This document shows positions 50,501 to 63,525 of a stretch of DNA of 64,000 bases, piece by piece. The stretch's first letter is position 1; each line of letters opens with the position of its first letter. The position numbers and the translations under genes were made by a program. Origin of the DNA: Fragum whitleyi (taxonomy: Eukaryota > Mollusca > Bivalvia > Cardiida > Cardiidae). The notes beneath the pieces were generated by a model that saw only the letters and a program-made list of their open reading frames with translations, ran no database searches and was not told the DNA's origin. The stretch is from the NCBI GenBank assembly GCA_948146395.1, contig OX411557.1, positions 29,955,236 to 30,019,235 of the forward strand. The letters run 5' to 3'.

Positions 50501-53066
50501 TTGAGCTCTTCTGTAATCCACATAATCAAGAGGGATCAATGTAAAATTTAGGAAATTGTTTCTTAACCATTGTAAAATAAATTAGGTTCAAATTATCAAC
50601 ATAATCACAGAATTCTAAAATTTTTAAAATCAATCGAAAGTCATTTTTTCTTTCTTTTTTGTTTCAATCGAGCAATAAACCATCTTATCTTCCGTGGCAA
50701 CTGAAATGACATATTATATCTAAATGTAATTGGCCCATAAAGAAAATGAGTTCATGGGGGAAAAGCTCCTGTTTTGATCAGGATAATGGCTGTGCATGTG
50801 GCGGATCCAGAGGGAATGGGGTGTTCAGTCTTTCACTGGGTAATTCGGCAAAACGTTGGTAATGATGTGAAATAACTACCCCCCCTTAATTGTAGTTTAA
50901 ACCCCGTTACAGAAATCCTACAACTGCCATATGCGGTATTAAGTGCATCAAAATTACACATGTTTTTTATTGTTGATTGGGAAATCAGGGGACGTAACAA
51001 TGCCTGGACAAAATCACATTAGAGTAGTAAAGTATGGGGGGTACTGTATTTCAAACTTATGAAATTGACTAAAAGTGCCTGGATACATATACTTTTCTTT
51101 ATTAATTTCAGTTGCACGATAGTTGGGCTAATTTTCTATTCACATATTTCGAGTTTATTTAATATAAGAGTTTGCTTTTTTTGCCTTCAAAAAGAATATT
51201 CACATTTTATCTTTGAGGAGCATTTAAAGCAAAATGCCCACTTGTCACTTATTTATGCCCTTACTAGAAAGTTCATTACATTTTTTTGTTTTCCATATCT
51301 ATGGCTATAAATATATGTTGATTTAGCACACCAGCATTGTGATTGGTCGGTGTAATAAACAGTTTTCTTTGATATTTTCGAAAACATGGCCACCCTAAGA
51401 AAAATGTAAATATTTTCAAAATATGCGTGGAAAGCTATGTTGATATTTTCAATATATCTGTGCATATGAATGCTCTAAAACATACATATGTTTCGCGGAT
51501 ATCTGGAAATCCCCCGAAACTGTAACGGCCCTCCTTAATTAAGACAAACTCACAAATCATAGCTACGTGCTTTAGTTCATTTTTTAGATTTTGCCTTGCA
51601 ATATCTCATTGGAATCGTCTAAAGAAGACGATTCCATTGGAATGGTGCATGGCATAATTCCATGTTTAAATACTAATCCAGACGCAACTTTTATTTCGGA
51701 CTACGCAAAAAATGATCGTAAGATGTTTAGTCAAACAGACCCCAGTTGTATAAAAGATAACTATTTGTAAAAATCTGACCATTTTATTCTGCGTAATTAA
51801 TGAGCTGACAGGGCGGGGCTTAGCCGTGGCGTAATTTGACGAGTTGACTTTTAAATATTTTGGGTTCATTGAAAAGTAAGTCGGCAATAATCGTGACCTC
51901 GAGCAAATAACTGTATCCTAAAACCAAAAAGATTCACGTGCTAAGAGAAAGTGAGCACATTTTATAGTTTGGTTACCAAAGCCCCGTAACTGAAGTTACG
52001 AGGGTTTGGTTATAGCTCGAATACGGTATTGTGACTTGTGATTACAATACATTTTTATGGAATCGACGAGTCACAATAGCGAATTCTACTTATACCAACC
52101 TACGCTTTACGGTCTCAAGTTAATTATGTCGGCTATCTTTAGAAGTAAATAATAATGAATAAAAGCTGTTTTATCTTAACTTTAAGTGCATCGACCTATT
52201 ACTTAGGCTCCGCCCTGCAAGGGGAAAAATCGTGGATAATATTTCGCCTACTAGAAGTTGTTACGATATTTGGATCGTTCACGGTTGTTCAAACCATTTT
52301 ACGTTTTAAACATTTATTTTAGGAAGCCCCCTATACGCAAAAGCAGAGATGTATGGGTCCGTGAGTGTCCTCTTTTTGTCTCACTTGTGCAAATAAATAT
52401 CAAAATGGGCCTCTGCGTGACATCTCCAATAATTTCACACGTACACTAGGTAGGAGCCGTAATAGTTCCACAACTTTTCGGGAGTAATGAACTTTTTAAA
52501 GTGTTAACCGATGTCTTCTTGTTTACAAGAAAAAATCATGTCCCAAACAATCATCACGTGAAATATGAAGGCTATATCACTTACCATTCAAAAGTTATGG
52601 CCAATGTTAAAGTAATATTTTTTTCATAAATTTGACCTTGAAAAATGACATTGACCTTGAAAAATGAAATCTTTTCTTTCAGGATACCAAGCTCCTGAAA
52701 TATTACAAGGAGTTCCATACAACCCCGTATTATGTGATATTTGGTCCCTTGGCTCTGTTTTGTACATGATGTGCACCGGACGACTGCCATGGGGAGTCAT
52801 TAAAAGCAGTATTCTCGAGAATGCATCTAAGAGCATTCAGTATCCGGATAATAAACAACTTCCTTTATCCGGGGAATTGAAGTCTCTCGTTTCCGGTCAG
52901 TTGATGTACATCCCACAGGCAAGGTATGGTTACAACGTTTCTCGTCAATTTTTGGTCATAACATTGTCACTTTTTTTTCAGTTCCAAATCGGCGAAGCCA
53001 GAGGGGACTTATGATTTGCGCTCTGTTTGTCAGCCCGTAAATCAGTCTCCAGATAGTCACGTATAA
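46900..53066 (+). CDS. TSSK/CAMK-like protein kinase homologue, 404 residues, 4 exons, atypical catalytic motifs
   Basis: Exons: 46900-47571, 48969-49185, 52683-52923, 52982-53066, all GT-AG, phases 0, 1 and 2, ending in TAA. Residues 1-115 are a Ser/Thr-rich extension without a recognised domain. The kinase-like domain starts near LGYRPLQVIGKGRSS (loop 130-135). It has Lys160 (PVILK), a helix-C Glu near 180, HRDICLQN (255-262), DLG (275-277) and APE (300-302). CGSTGYQAPEILQGVPYNP and CDIWSLGSVLYMM resemble TSSK kinases most. The usual Lys two residues after HRD is Cys259, and DFG is DLG. The chain ends soon after helix G/H, without the family's HPWL-type end. It may be a weak or inactive kinase. 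The start ATG has a good context (G at -3, G at +4). Family is confident, subfamily is tentative. Confidence 0.85.
47690..48575 (+). repeat. CpG-rich tract of TCGCACGG / CCGTGCGA words in TSSK-like intron 1
   Basis: Variants of an eight-base word, on both strands, recur about every 40-60 bp (e.g. 47700, 47711, 47863, 48054, 48065, 48139, 48374, 48453, 48528). Spacing is irregular and flanks differ, so it is not a simple tandem array. CpG is far denser than in surrounding DNA. Short frames across it carry no domain. Confidence 0.6.
48969..49185 (+). CDS. TSSK-like kinase exon 2 (residues 225-296, catalytic loop)
   Basis: Starts DRKFLTEAVARRYYKHLLSA after a weak CTTAAG acceptor. It includes HQGYAHRDICLQNVL and KLCDLGHAIRF, and ends in phase 1 in CGST(G). 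Confidence 0.9.
51536..51743. mobile_element. 240-bp fold-back MITE, copy 3 (left end lost)
   Basis: In intron 2 of the TSSK-like gene. Centre GGAATCGTCT...AGACGATTCC, right end TTTAGTCAAACAGACCCC. Confidence 0.62.
51780..52035 (-). repeat. Dispersed repeat, also at 61800-62080 and about 56199-56275
   Basis: Shares GGCGGGGCTTAGCC, AACTGTATCCTAAAACC and the hairpin CCGTAACTGAAGTTACGAGG with the inverted copy at 61800-62080. Type unknown. Confidence 0.55.
52683..52923 (+). CDS. TSSK-like kinase exon 3 (residues 297-376, APE to helix G/H)
   Basis: Follows a strong TTTCTTTCAG acceptor. Encodes YQAPEILQGVPYNPVLCDIW then SLGSVLYMMCTGRLPWG, ending near LMYIPQA before GTATGG. Confidence 0.9.
52982..53066 (+). 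CDS. TSSK-like kinase exon 4 (C-terminal tail and stop)
   Basis: After a 58-nt intron with a TTTTTTTTCAG acceptor, encodes SKSAKPEGTYDLRSVCQPVN and QSPDSHV, then TAA. The tail matches no domain I know. The in-phase stop supports this as the true 3' end. Confidence 0.82.
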
Positions 53067-53850
53067 ATGGAGCCATCTTAGGTTGTAGAAGCTGATTAAT
53101 CTGTGGAAGATGAAAGCCAAATAGCGATAATTTAATTTGTGACTTTTTTATAGACACCAAACATTCTGTTCGGGCAAATTTGTCAATTAGACAGGGATTG
53201 TGCGATTAAACGCATATTTCTTTTCAGACGTTTTTTTTCTCTTATTTGTTATCATCCTTTGAAAATGGGGTTATACATGAAATAGTTAATTTATAACAGA
53301 AATTCAGTTTGTATCACGCATAACTTGATTATGCAAATTATTGCACATTTCCGTCTAAGAATTCGTGGAAAGTCAAGTAAAATGCAGTCTTTCAGACCAT
53401 TTCATCCGTCAATGGGAATCGAGAACGGCGACGTTTCAATGTTCGTTATATAGGGAAATTCAGCCCAATTTCACCTACTTCCCCCTGTGGTATTTTGTAC
53501 GTTGTTTTCCGAATATGCTATATCTGTCATTTTCCACAGAACAGATTATTGCATATCTTTCATGTTTTTATCCTAACTGTTCTAAATGCAGTCGATATGA
53601 CTTGAAATTGATTATAGCAGAGCATGCGATAACGGGATGCCAATATTCTTCTGACTCTTCGTATTCCCTTCACCTAGATGTTACATATGTCTTAGGTCAA
53701 AAAGTTAATATTTTCTTACTGTCACTTTTTTCTCATCAAATCTTATTTGGCTTAAATATTCAGTTTGTAAGGTCTCTTGGCAACAACTATGACAGCTTCT
53801 TCTACCTTTTTTACGGTACTTTCACAGTATAATAAATCTGTATAAAAGAC
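53067..53850 (+). other. Probable 3'UTR of TSSK-like gene with AATAAA signal
   Basis: No further exon is needed. The first good polyadenylation hexamer in a suitable place is AATAAA at 53831-53836, giving a 3'UTR of about 0.8 kb. A 155-codon frame at 53365-53832 starts with GTG, has no recognisable domain and is not called as a gene. Confidence 0.4.
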
Positions 53851-55080
53851 CATAATAGGTAAAGTATCATAAAGATTTAAAATTGATTCTCTACATATTT
53901 TCTTTTCACTCAGTTTGAAAGACTTTATATTTGACGAGAATACCATCCTTTACCGCTCCTGTACGTGGGCGTATTTCACGTGACCAAAATCTCATTTAAA
54001 TATTTTACTTCATACGGCAGATTGTGCATTTCACGAAAAAAAAAACGCCGTATGTCGATTGATTTGTATTTTTATGTAACTCATCTTTCGCCAGAATAAG
54101 AATAGAAAAACTATTTAAAGAATATTCACGAAAGAGCGATTTTTTACTCTAAACGCAGACTGGGGTTTTAATGTTTGTACAGTGCGGCAGTATGCGACAT
54201 GTCTATTTTACAATCAGATCTCACGTGAGTGACGTTACTCGTTATGTCGTTTTGATATTCGCCTATTTTCGTAGGTTTTCCCTGCATCATGCTGAACATC
54301 ACGATTGGGTCACTAAAAGAGACGAGAAAACTATGATCGGCAATTTTTACTTGACCAGACAACCACAGAAAACTGATTGTGGGACCACGGAAATGGAGAT
54401 CAAAATAGATTATGAAATATAACTCGGTTTTACATCAAGAGAAGTATATTAATTTGTAGTGTATTACTTCTAGAAAGAATATCCTACGTTTGTTTTACCT
54501 TTGATAATCGTTTTGATGCCCTTATACCTTTTTATCAGCAAAGTACAGTTATTGTTTCATACTGATTAAACTGATTATCACTGCACTGTGTTTCTCTTTT
54601 TAAGATTAAAGGCAAGAGCTAAGAGGCACTCGTTTCCTCCTGAAAAGTAAACTTAACTTTTTTTTACAAAGATAACACTACTTTTGCCTTCTGATGTTCA
54701 GTTTCCCTTTACTGACTTAGAGAACTATCTATGATCTTAAATCTTTGAAGAATTGATCAGCATTGCGTTCAGGAGAGCACTTGCGAACGTTCAAGCGCTT
54801 TTCTACTTACCTATCCTGAACGCTGTGCTTGCTTGGGGCACTTGCGAAAATCGGCTAGCAACTTCACAATGTGACTAGCATACCGAACAAAAATGGCAGA
54901 GAACTTGACTACTATCGATTAATCGTGATTTTTCTTTTGTTTGAATTTAATCACGTGGAGGGCGGAATCTGTGAACAACAAATACTTTTTACTTCATTGC
55001 ACAAATCTTAAAATGTTTTCTGTTGGTATTGGATGAACTGAGTTTTCAGTCGAGTCACTTTTGTTTCCTAGCAACTGGTA
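53851..55080. other. Gene-free stretch after the TSSK-like gene
   Basis: No recognisable gene, tandem repeat or mobile-element end seen. Confidence 0.4.
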
Positions 55081-56057
55081 TTTTAACCTCCAGTGGACGA
55101 AGGCCAGCGAGCTATTGTCATGGCGGCGTGTCCGTTGTACATGTACGTCTATCAGTGTCTTCGTCAGTCCGTCTGTCCGAGTGTAAAATTTTACTTAAAA
55201 TATCTTCTCCTCCTCAACCAATGGTCAGCTTTTAACGAAACTTCATTGAAATGTTCCTCGGGTGACCATATTCTTAAATTGTTAAAGAATTCATGACGGG
55301 GCTTATTTTCACTTTCAGATCTTCAGAAATCTTCTCCAAAACCATTGGACGAATTTCAATGAAACTTGGCAAGGTGTTCCTGGGATGATCTTTACTTAAA
55401 TTGTTAAAGAAAATTTTGATCGACGTTAAAATGTTGGCTTATTTTCTCTTTATTTTCGCTTTAACGTCTCATAAAATCTTCTTCTCCCAAACCATTGCAA
55501 CGAATTCAATGAAACTTTGCATGGATGTTCCTTGGGTGACCCTTTATATAAATTGATATTGAAAATTTGATTGACCCCGAACTGTGGTCTCTTTAAAATC
55601 TTTAAAAAATCTTCTCCTTCCAAACCATTGAAACGATTTAAATGAAATTTGGCATGGATGTTTCTTGGGTGACCCTTTGTTCAAATTGCAAAGAAAATTT
55701 GATTGACCCCTAAAAAGGGCGTGACAGGGTGGGGCAATTTCTCACTTTATTATCTTTAAAAATCTCTCCTCCCAAACCATTGAGCCAATTTCAATGAAAC
55801 TTGGCATGGATGATCCTTTACCGAAATTGTTAGAGAATTTTTTATTGAACCCGCAAAAGCTATTGTCATGGCGACGTGTCCGCTGGGCGTCCGTCCGTCC
55901 GTGTGTAAACTTTTTCTAAAAACATCTTCACCTCAATAAATGGTCGGCTTTTTGAGACTTAAAAGTGTTGTTTTTAGTCAAAGTAAGCTTTGTTTAATGA
56001 CAGTTTTGAGATGTCAAGGCCAGTGGAGCGATAATGGCTTATTGGCCTCTTGTTTTG
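55081..56057 (-). mobile_element. HINE/pearl-like element H8, inverted
   Basis: Reverse-strand member of the H1 family. The end hairpin side lies at 55081-55125, GTCCGTCTGTCC repeats follow, then monomers with CAAACCATTG...CAATGAAAC, and the head GGCCTCTTGTTTT at 56044-56056. Confidence 0.75.
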
Positions 56058-57768
56058 AAAGCGCTTGCGATGCGTTCAAAGGTGTTTGCTGCGAGCGTTT
56101 TTCTTTTCTGAGCACAGTTCTCTAAGCACGTGGCTCCATCGGATACAGTTATATGCACACGTTAAAGGTATTTGCCGACTAACTTTTGAAGGAAACAAAA
56201 ATATTGAAAATTAAACTCGCCAAATTACAGCACGGCTAAGCCACGCCCTACCAGTTGAATATTTACGCAGACTATTCGATTTCAATGTATAATCAATGGT
56301 CATAGTGATTGATTTCTGCACGGGAAGTATATTTGATGGACATTTTAGTTATTATTTTTGAAATAGCAATGTTTAAGCATGTCTGTATTATACAGGTGTC
56401 TATCTTTACCTTAAAAAAGTGGCCGAAGTTTTAAAATGATGTTTGCCGTATTCCTCACACAGATATATTATACAAAACTTAGCTTAAACAATTATAGTTC
56501 CGCAAGAAAGAGTGAGGTCCGAGAAACCGTTATCTCCTATCATTTTCAATGTAAAATTGATCTTTGATCACTCACTTGAAATTGCAGGTCTATACTCAGA
56601 CAAATTATAATATATACTTGTGTCAAGAAGTACAAAATAGGCTAGGGTGAATAAAACTCCATTTACACGTGCCATAATAAAAACATTTCGTTTACGTGAA
56701 TTTTCTATGTCACAGTATGAGTAGGGGGCACTAAATTTTAGAGCTGCCGATGCGCATTCCAAGATATTTTTTTCGAAACAAAATTACACATGTGTCTCGA
56801 ACATTCGATATGCAAGAGATTCACGCAATTTCTTTAAAAAAAAAAAACAAAAACAAAAAAAAAAAACAAACGACTTCTTTTGTTGCAAAGACACTATTAC
56901 GATAATTGTCACTGTGTATTCGGACTCTTGAAATAGGGTCGATCACAGAAAAATTGTTTTTGAAACTTAGATCGAGTCGTATCCGTCAATTCTTAAATGA
57001 TTGGGTATTGGAAACGCTAGCAAGAGATAATCCAGAAGGTTAAACCTAGGTTGACCGCTTTTACCGTCTGTTAGGCAAGACAACTTCATGGGAAAACGTC
57101 AATGACGTAATCGGTATGTGATTACAAAATCTTTGGCAAACACTTTTATTGTGGCTTATGGACAATCAGTTAGTCGAAATATTTTTAGAAATCCATAGAA
57201 GGGACAACTTTACATCAACGTCATTGCACTTCTTTCTTGGGTATAAATCTCATTCGCTCATGTCACTTGTTACTGGAGGGTTTTTCACGAAATTTTGAGC
57301 GAACACCTTACCCTAATCTACCTCTATTTTGGTTCATAATCAAGGAAAACCCGTCCGTTGCGACTTTCGGATAACGTTTTCTGTATCTTTATAGACCTTA
57401 TACTTTAAGTAAATCAACAGTTGATCTTACAGAATAGAGGCACGGTATTCTCCCTTACTTAGTGTACAATTTCCATTGTTCAATGAGTAATAAAGGCCTG
57501 ATGCTTTTGTTAAAAGTCTCTGTGATTAACATCGTTATTGCCTCTGGAAATTGTTTGAAGCTAGATAACTTATCTACATATTTTGATTGAAACACAGTTC
57601 TTGCATGTTCTTATCCGTAATTAATTAGTCTTCAATATGATGAAATAATTTTTAAGTGAAATGTGAGGTTTGTAAATTACCACCCTATATGACAGGCGTT
57701 TTATATTGACGTCAGTATACCTTAAAGACTCCCATAGACATTAGGAAAGCATTTAGAAATATATTACA
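56058..57768. other. Gene-free stretch
   Basis: A fragment of the 51780-family near 56199-56275 and an A-rich tract at 56836-56869. No coding region seen. Confidence 0.4.
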
Positions 57769-58020
57769 TACTTAGTGTTTTGTATGAGAAAAAATATCTA
57801 ACGAGGTTGGGAGAATTGATAATTGTCGTTGTTTTATAACCTGTATATGCCTTCTTTTCATTGATGTTTCTAACTGAAATGCAAGTTTCTAAAAATAACC
57901 ACATTACATGTATATCATTGTTCTAAAAATAACTATGTGATAACATAAAAAATATCATACGGGATGTTATCATATGGATATTTGTATAGTTATAAGATTA
58001 AAAGTATTTTCACCCTTATT
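57769..58020 (-). repeat. Second copy of the 33910-35726 family, shortened
   Basis: Reads ACTTAGTGTTTTGTATGAGA then CTAACGAGGTTGGGAG and on to ATAGTTATAAGATTAAAAGT, the inverted ends of the larger copy without its middle. Confidence 0.5.
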
Positions 58021-58709
58021 GACCAAGGTACCACCAGAAGCAATACAAGACTCAAAATTACTACACTGACATCCGAGGCACTTTCTAGTTTTCCAAAAAA
58101 TGCGAGCAAATTTATCAGCATTCTGTCTAGAATAATCTAATGACAATCCCATTCGGAACATCGCTCGGACAGTTTCGTAAACTGGAAAGTACCTCTGACG
58201 CAAGTGTAGTTTTTTGGGCCTTTAATGTTTAGGTAATTCGGCTTCTGGTCGTACTTCGGTCGTATCAAAGAAAAGAAAATTTCTTCGATGCTTTCCGATT
58301 GCAAATGCAGATCATTTTGGCATATTAAAATTTAAAGACATATTGATGACACATTATACCTTGATTCAAAGTACTTTGATTTTAAGTCAAATTGCTTGCT
58401 TATATTAGCAAGTGTGTCCAAGCTCATCGAATTTCTAATGTTCTTGATGAAGAACCCCCACCCCCTCAGTCATTTTTGGACAACAGCTTTTTCAAGCAAA
58501 AGTCAAGACGTTTATGTTTCTCACCGATTAAGTAATTTTATAGCCGCAAAAATAGGATCGATAACAGTTTAGGTTATAACGTAAAATAAAAATTAGGAAT
58601 CAATTTTAGATTTATCTAGATATTCTTAATGTGAAACTGAAATTATCTTAGAATTCTGCGATATCTTTAAACACCGACACACCTCAAGTCGTATACCATA
58701 AGAACTCTT

Positions 58710-58964
58710 TTAACCCTTTCCATGCTGAACCCGGAATATTCCTGCCTTGGCAGGAGCTATAGACAAACATCAGCCTGCATAGGTGTGCAGTCTGCTCTTT
58801 GTCTATACCACCTGTTTTTCCTATTTAAACCAGAAAAAAATTCAGAAATTATATTTTCAAAATCAAACGCTGACTCACCAGTAGGATTTACAGAGCTTTC
58901 AGTTCTTTGATTTATATATATATAAATTTGCCAAGGTTTTTTTATTCAGCATGACAAGGGTTAA
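58710..58964 (+). mobile_element. piggyBac-like TTAA MITE, copy 9
   Basis: Complete with TTAA ends. Outside the kinase gene, so the family is spread through the genome. Confidence 0.78.
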
Positions 58965-59810
58965 TAGCGTATGAATTGCCCCGAAATGTGAGGCGACAGG
59001 ATTGTCATGTGCGACAGATGGATGTATGTGATAACAGATTAAAAGGAAATGTTTCCAAGTGGGTTTTGTGAATTAACCAGTTACTTATTGCGAATCAGTT
59101 TGAAAGTCAATCATATAACGGGCAACAATTGCAATCCTATAGTCTTTAGCCCAACCATTTCTAATTACTTCGTTAAATTTAGATCCCCTGTCGAAATGGT
59201 GTTTGTCATTGTCCCTTCTCATTTCCCATGTCTGATAATTTATGTTGTGCACATTAAGATTCATGCATTCTGATTGACTGAAAAGTAACCTTTTTGCCCA
59301 ACGAAAACAAGTTTGAGTACGCAGCTATTTTGTAAGTTTCCGCACAAAGTAGTTCAATTACAAATCTTTTTATTAATAAAAAAAATCTGAGCGGTTTTGT
59401 TTATATTTATTTGATTAAAAGATATGAAGAAATTATATGTCGAGTTCATCGACTAATGAAACTAAAAAACTAATCGCACGTATGCTTGAATTCGCTTCGC
59501 GTATTCATACTTCGCGATAGGGTTTTCAGTTTCATACCCCAATGAAATCAACAAATTCTCCCTTTGGTTCTTAATTATTTCATAATTTGACCTTTAAGCA
59601 TTAAAATGAACTTTTATAATTGCAGAATTACAAATCACTTCATAATTGAGAAGACAATTTCTATCCTCTCTTTTTAATTTATTAATCCATCGGACCCAAT
59701 TAGAAATTTCTAATTCTTTAACTTGACCCGTGACATTGAATTCAAAAAGAAATAAGTTAAAACGTCAAAACACAACTCATAATAGATAACAATGAAGTCG
59801 ATTTGGTTTT

Positions 59811-60240
59811 AAATCCATCCATAATTATAGGTGAAATTCTCCGGACCAGCTCGATTTTCAAATCTGGCCTTGACCTGTACCCTTGAAACTAACGAAAAAG
59901 TTCTTTCAAATAACACCTGCTTTGTACAATCGTGTCGAGATATTGTTAAACCCATTCGTTACCGGAGATGCTCTGTCAAAGATTTATTCTAACATTTTGC
60001 AAAGACATGTGACCTTGAACCCGAAGCCACCAAAAACATTCTTTCAGGTGTTTTTAAATCCATCCATAATCATAGGTGCGATTCTCCGGACAAGCTCGAT
60101 TTTCATACATTTCTGCTCTGTCAAAGATTTATTCAAACATTTTGCAAAGACATATGACCTTGAACCCGAAGCCACCCAAAACATTCTTTCGGGTGGAGTA
60201 ACAAGAATGCCAAGTTGTTTTAAATCCACCTATAATTTTA
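59811..60240 (+). repeat. Diverged tandem repeat with AAATCCATCCATAAT
   Basis: Three units start TTTTAAATCCATCCATAAT or similar (59811, 60054, 60218), and GACCTTGAACCCGAAGCCAC occurs twice (60011, 60160). A 167-codon frame across it starts without ATG and follows the repeat, so it is not called. Confidence 0.5.
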
Positions 60241-60527
60241 GGATCAGTGCTGCAGACTTTTTTACAGTTAGTTTCGTCGTGAAATTGACATTTATCTCAA
60301 TCAAAACCATTCTTAGGCGCTCACTCAGCGCGCCATTCATACATCCAAAACATTCACTCAAACCGCTCAAAAACGCTCGAATATGACTAAGCAGATAAAA
60401 TCAACAGCTACAGTACCCCCCACCCCAAATTATAAATAGAAAAGAATCGCGATTTTACTGTCATAATTGAACTTATTTAAAAAGTGTCTGGTTCTTTCTT
60501 GAAGAAATAGGAAGCTTTTTATGGAAT

Positions 60528-60772
60528 AGGAGACTGTTTTACTAAACACCTTTAATGATCATTTTTTGCGTTAGTAAAAAATTAAAGTTGCTTCTAGATA
60601 AGTAACTAAATATGACATACTGCCATGCGCCATCTCATTGGAATCGTCTTACAAAGACGATTCCTCTGAGATATTGCAGGGCATAATCTAACAATTAATG
60701 AAAACACCAGATAAGATTTGTTTTTTTTTTACTTACGCAAAAATATGCGTAAGTTGTTTAGTAAACCGGGCC
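60528..60772. mobile_element. 240-bp fold-back MITE, copy 4
   Basis: Both ends readable: GTTTTACTAAACACC and TTTAGTAAACCGGGCC, with a GGAATCGTCT...AGACGATTCC centre. Confidence 0.67.
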
Positions 60773-61312
60773 ACTGGAATACATATTTATTCAAGGTAGG
60801 CAATTTTGCTCAGGAGGACAGGATGGCGGGATTGGATTACCTCCCTCTAATTTCACTCAAAACTCACTAATCAGAATAATTTAATTTCAAAATCATTCAA
60901 AAATCATTCACCTAGTCAATTTCGCGATGTTGTTAACTGTACATAGGCCTGTATAACCGTGACCTTGAAGCTATTTCCTTTCTTACAAATGGCACTCACC
61001 CTCAAAATGGAGAACAACTAAGAAATATTGCTTTTTAATCCCCCCCATAATTGTGAATTTGACCAAGACCCATGACGTTGATCTTGACGCTTCCCGAAAT
61101 ATTCGTAAAATAATCCACCCATGACTAACGAAATCTCGGCAGAGAGATGGAGGGGCAGACTAACAAACGGACAACCGCCTATTTCCGTATTGGGGAGACA
61201 ACACCAACAACAACAGCTATACAGTTCGTGGAAATTGATAGGTGTTTGTTTGGTGAGAAGATTAAATAACAACAAAGCAAAACAATGCCAAACAATGCAA
61301 GCAAAGCAAAGC

Positions 61313-61390
61313 AAAACAAAACAAAACAAACGAACGAACGAACGAACGAATAAACAAACAAACAAACAAACAAACAAACAAACAAACGAA
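61313..61390 (+). repeat. (AAAC)n/(AACG)n microsatellite
   Basis: AAAACAAAAC, CGAACGAACGAACGAA and (ACAA)n blocks in a row. The reading frames here (Phe/Val/Cys/Leu repeats) are artefacts. Confidence 0.9.
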
Positions 61391-61799
61391 AACAAAAGCT
61401 TCATTCGGTTTCAGGTGATATGCTTCTGCGACATGGAAAAGGGGCTTCTGTAGTGCAATAATTTTTGTTATCACACTCTATAAATTCGTTGACATATTTT
61501 CACGAACCTTTACTAGAATGTTGCTAATCATATTGCTTTAAGCACATTAAAGCTGCCTGGAAATATTTTTCAACGGCACGGAAAAGGGACATTCTTGTAG
61601 TATTGAAGATTGACTGCATACAAAAAAGATTATGTCCTTCTTTTGATACTTATTTTCAATTTAGTGTTGAATTTTCATACATCTATAATTCATGATTTAT
61701 GCCCTGGCAAAGCAATGGGTCGTCGCACTTCAGGTTAAGGTAAATCAGCTTTTATCTGAAATACCAACTTCTACAGAGAGTCGACATAAATTACTCGAG

Positions 61800-62080
61800 A
61801 TCTTAAATCGTAGATTGGGAACCAAATCCTCGTAACTTCAGCTTAATCAAGCTGAAGCTACGAGCCTTTGGTAACCAAACGACGAAATGTGTTCACTCTC
61901 TTAAAGCATGTGAATCCTTTAGGTTTTAGGATACAGTTATTTGCAAGCGATAACGATGATTACAGACTAAAATTTGAAAGAACCCAAAGTATTGAAAAGT
62001 AAACTCGCCAAATTACGTCACAGTTAAGCCCCGCCCTGCCAGTTCATCAATTACACAGAATACTAGGCTTTAAATACCAA
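61800..62080 (+). repeat. Inverted copy of the 51780-52035 dispersed repeat
   Basis: Includes the hairpin CCTCGTAACTTCAGC / GCTGAAGCTACGAG and AGCCCCGCCCTGCC. It is followed at 62090-62113 by a HINE head remnant (GGCCCTCTTGGGCCTCTTGTT). Confidence 0.55.
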
Positions 62081-62389
62081 TGGAATGATACTGGCCCTCT
62101 TGGGCCTCTTGTTAATCCAAAAGGGGATTTTACAATTTAAAATTATGAAAAATTGGAAACTCATAATTTTTAAGTTTCACTTAATATAACTATCGAAATA
62201 TAACTATCGCTGGAAATGCCACGTGCTATGACTGACAAAATGTACAAAGGAAACTTCAAATTACAGGCACTTTAATTGCTTAAAAGGAAACATTGCAACT
62301 TACAGATAATGCGTTTATCGCGAATACAAGAAGGAAATAATTCAAACTTGTTTCGATTAATAACACCCTCAATGGCAGAAGTTTGAAAA

Positions 62390-62735
<346 letters not shown>

Positions 62736-63032
62736 TTTTATGACGGTTAAACATTAAAACAAATCATTCAAAATGCACAAATTTAAATTTCTCTCTCTAT
62801 TTTTACAATTTTGCCTTCAGCCAATGAAAAATAAATCAAAATGAAAATCTGATTAATTAATGATATCATAACGAAAATATGATGGAAGACACTGAAAAAA
62901 TGATGACATATGAAATTACGATAGATCAATTCAAAAGAAAATTCATGAATTAGCAAGTCTTTGAACAGAAATACTATAATGACAGAAAGAGGGTCAAGAT
63001 CGCTGGACTGGATAAATAATTATATAATTCGT

Positions 63033-63215
63033 ACTTAGTGTTTTGTATCAGAAAAAATATCTAACGAGGTTGGGAGAATTGATGATTGGCGAGGCTCTGC
63101 CGAGACAATTATCAATTCTCACAACCGAGTTAGATATTATATTATATATTATACTATATTATATTATATTATATTATATGGGTTTTTATCATACAGATAT
63201 GTATATAGTTATAAG
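63033..63215 (-). repeat. Third copy of the 33910-35726 family, with (ATATT)n
   Basis: Fold-back ATCTAACGAGGTTGGGAG / CTCACAACCGAGTTAGAT around GGCGAGGCTCTGCCGAGAC, then an ATATT microsatellite at 63128-63178 and the ATAGTTATAAGATAAAAG end. Confidence 0.5.
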
Positions 63216-63283
63216 ATAAAAGTCCTAAATGTCAGTTGAAAATTGATGAGTGTTTATATGAAGTACGATAGTAATCGGAACTA

Positions 63284-63525
63284 GGGGCCCGTTTTACTAA
63301 ACTTCTTACGAAAAAATTAAGTCATGGGTCAAAATCCGAAATCGTACCTGGTATTTTCATTCATTGTTATATTCTGCCTTACAAAATCACATTGAAATCG
63401 TATATAGACGACGATTTCAATGGATGATGCATGTAATAATTCCAAATTTAGTTACTACTGTAGAAGCAACTTTAACTTTTGACTTACGCAAAAAATGATA
63501 GTAAGGTGCTTAGTATACAGATCCC
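63284..63525. mobile_element. 240-bp fold-back MITE, copy 5
   Basis: Best left end: GGGGCCCGTTTTACTAAACT. Centre GAAATCG...CGATTTC. Confidence 0.66.

Noticed and set aside
53365..53832. 155-codon frame after the TSSK-like stop
   Set aside because: It starts with GTG, lies in the expected 3'UTR, ends in the polyadenylation region and has no recognisable domain.
60044..60386. Possible gene from the 167-codon frame at 59883-60386
   Set aside because: The frame has no ATG at its start and follows a diverged tandem repeat, with no conserved domain.
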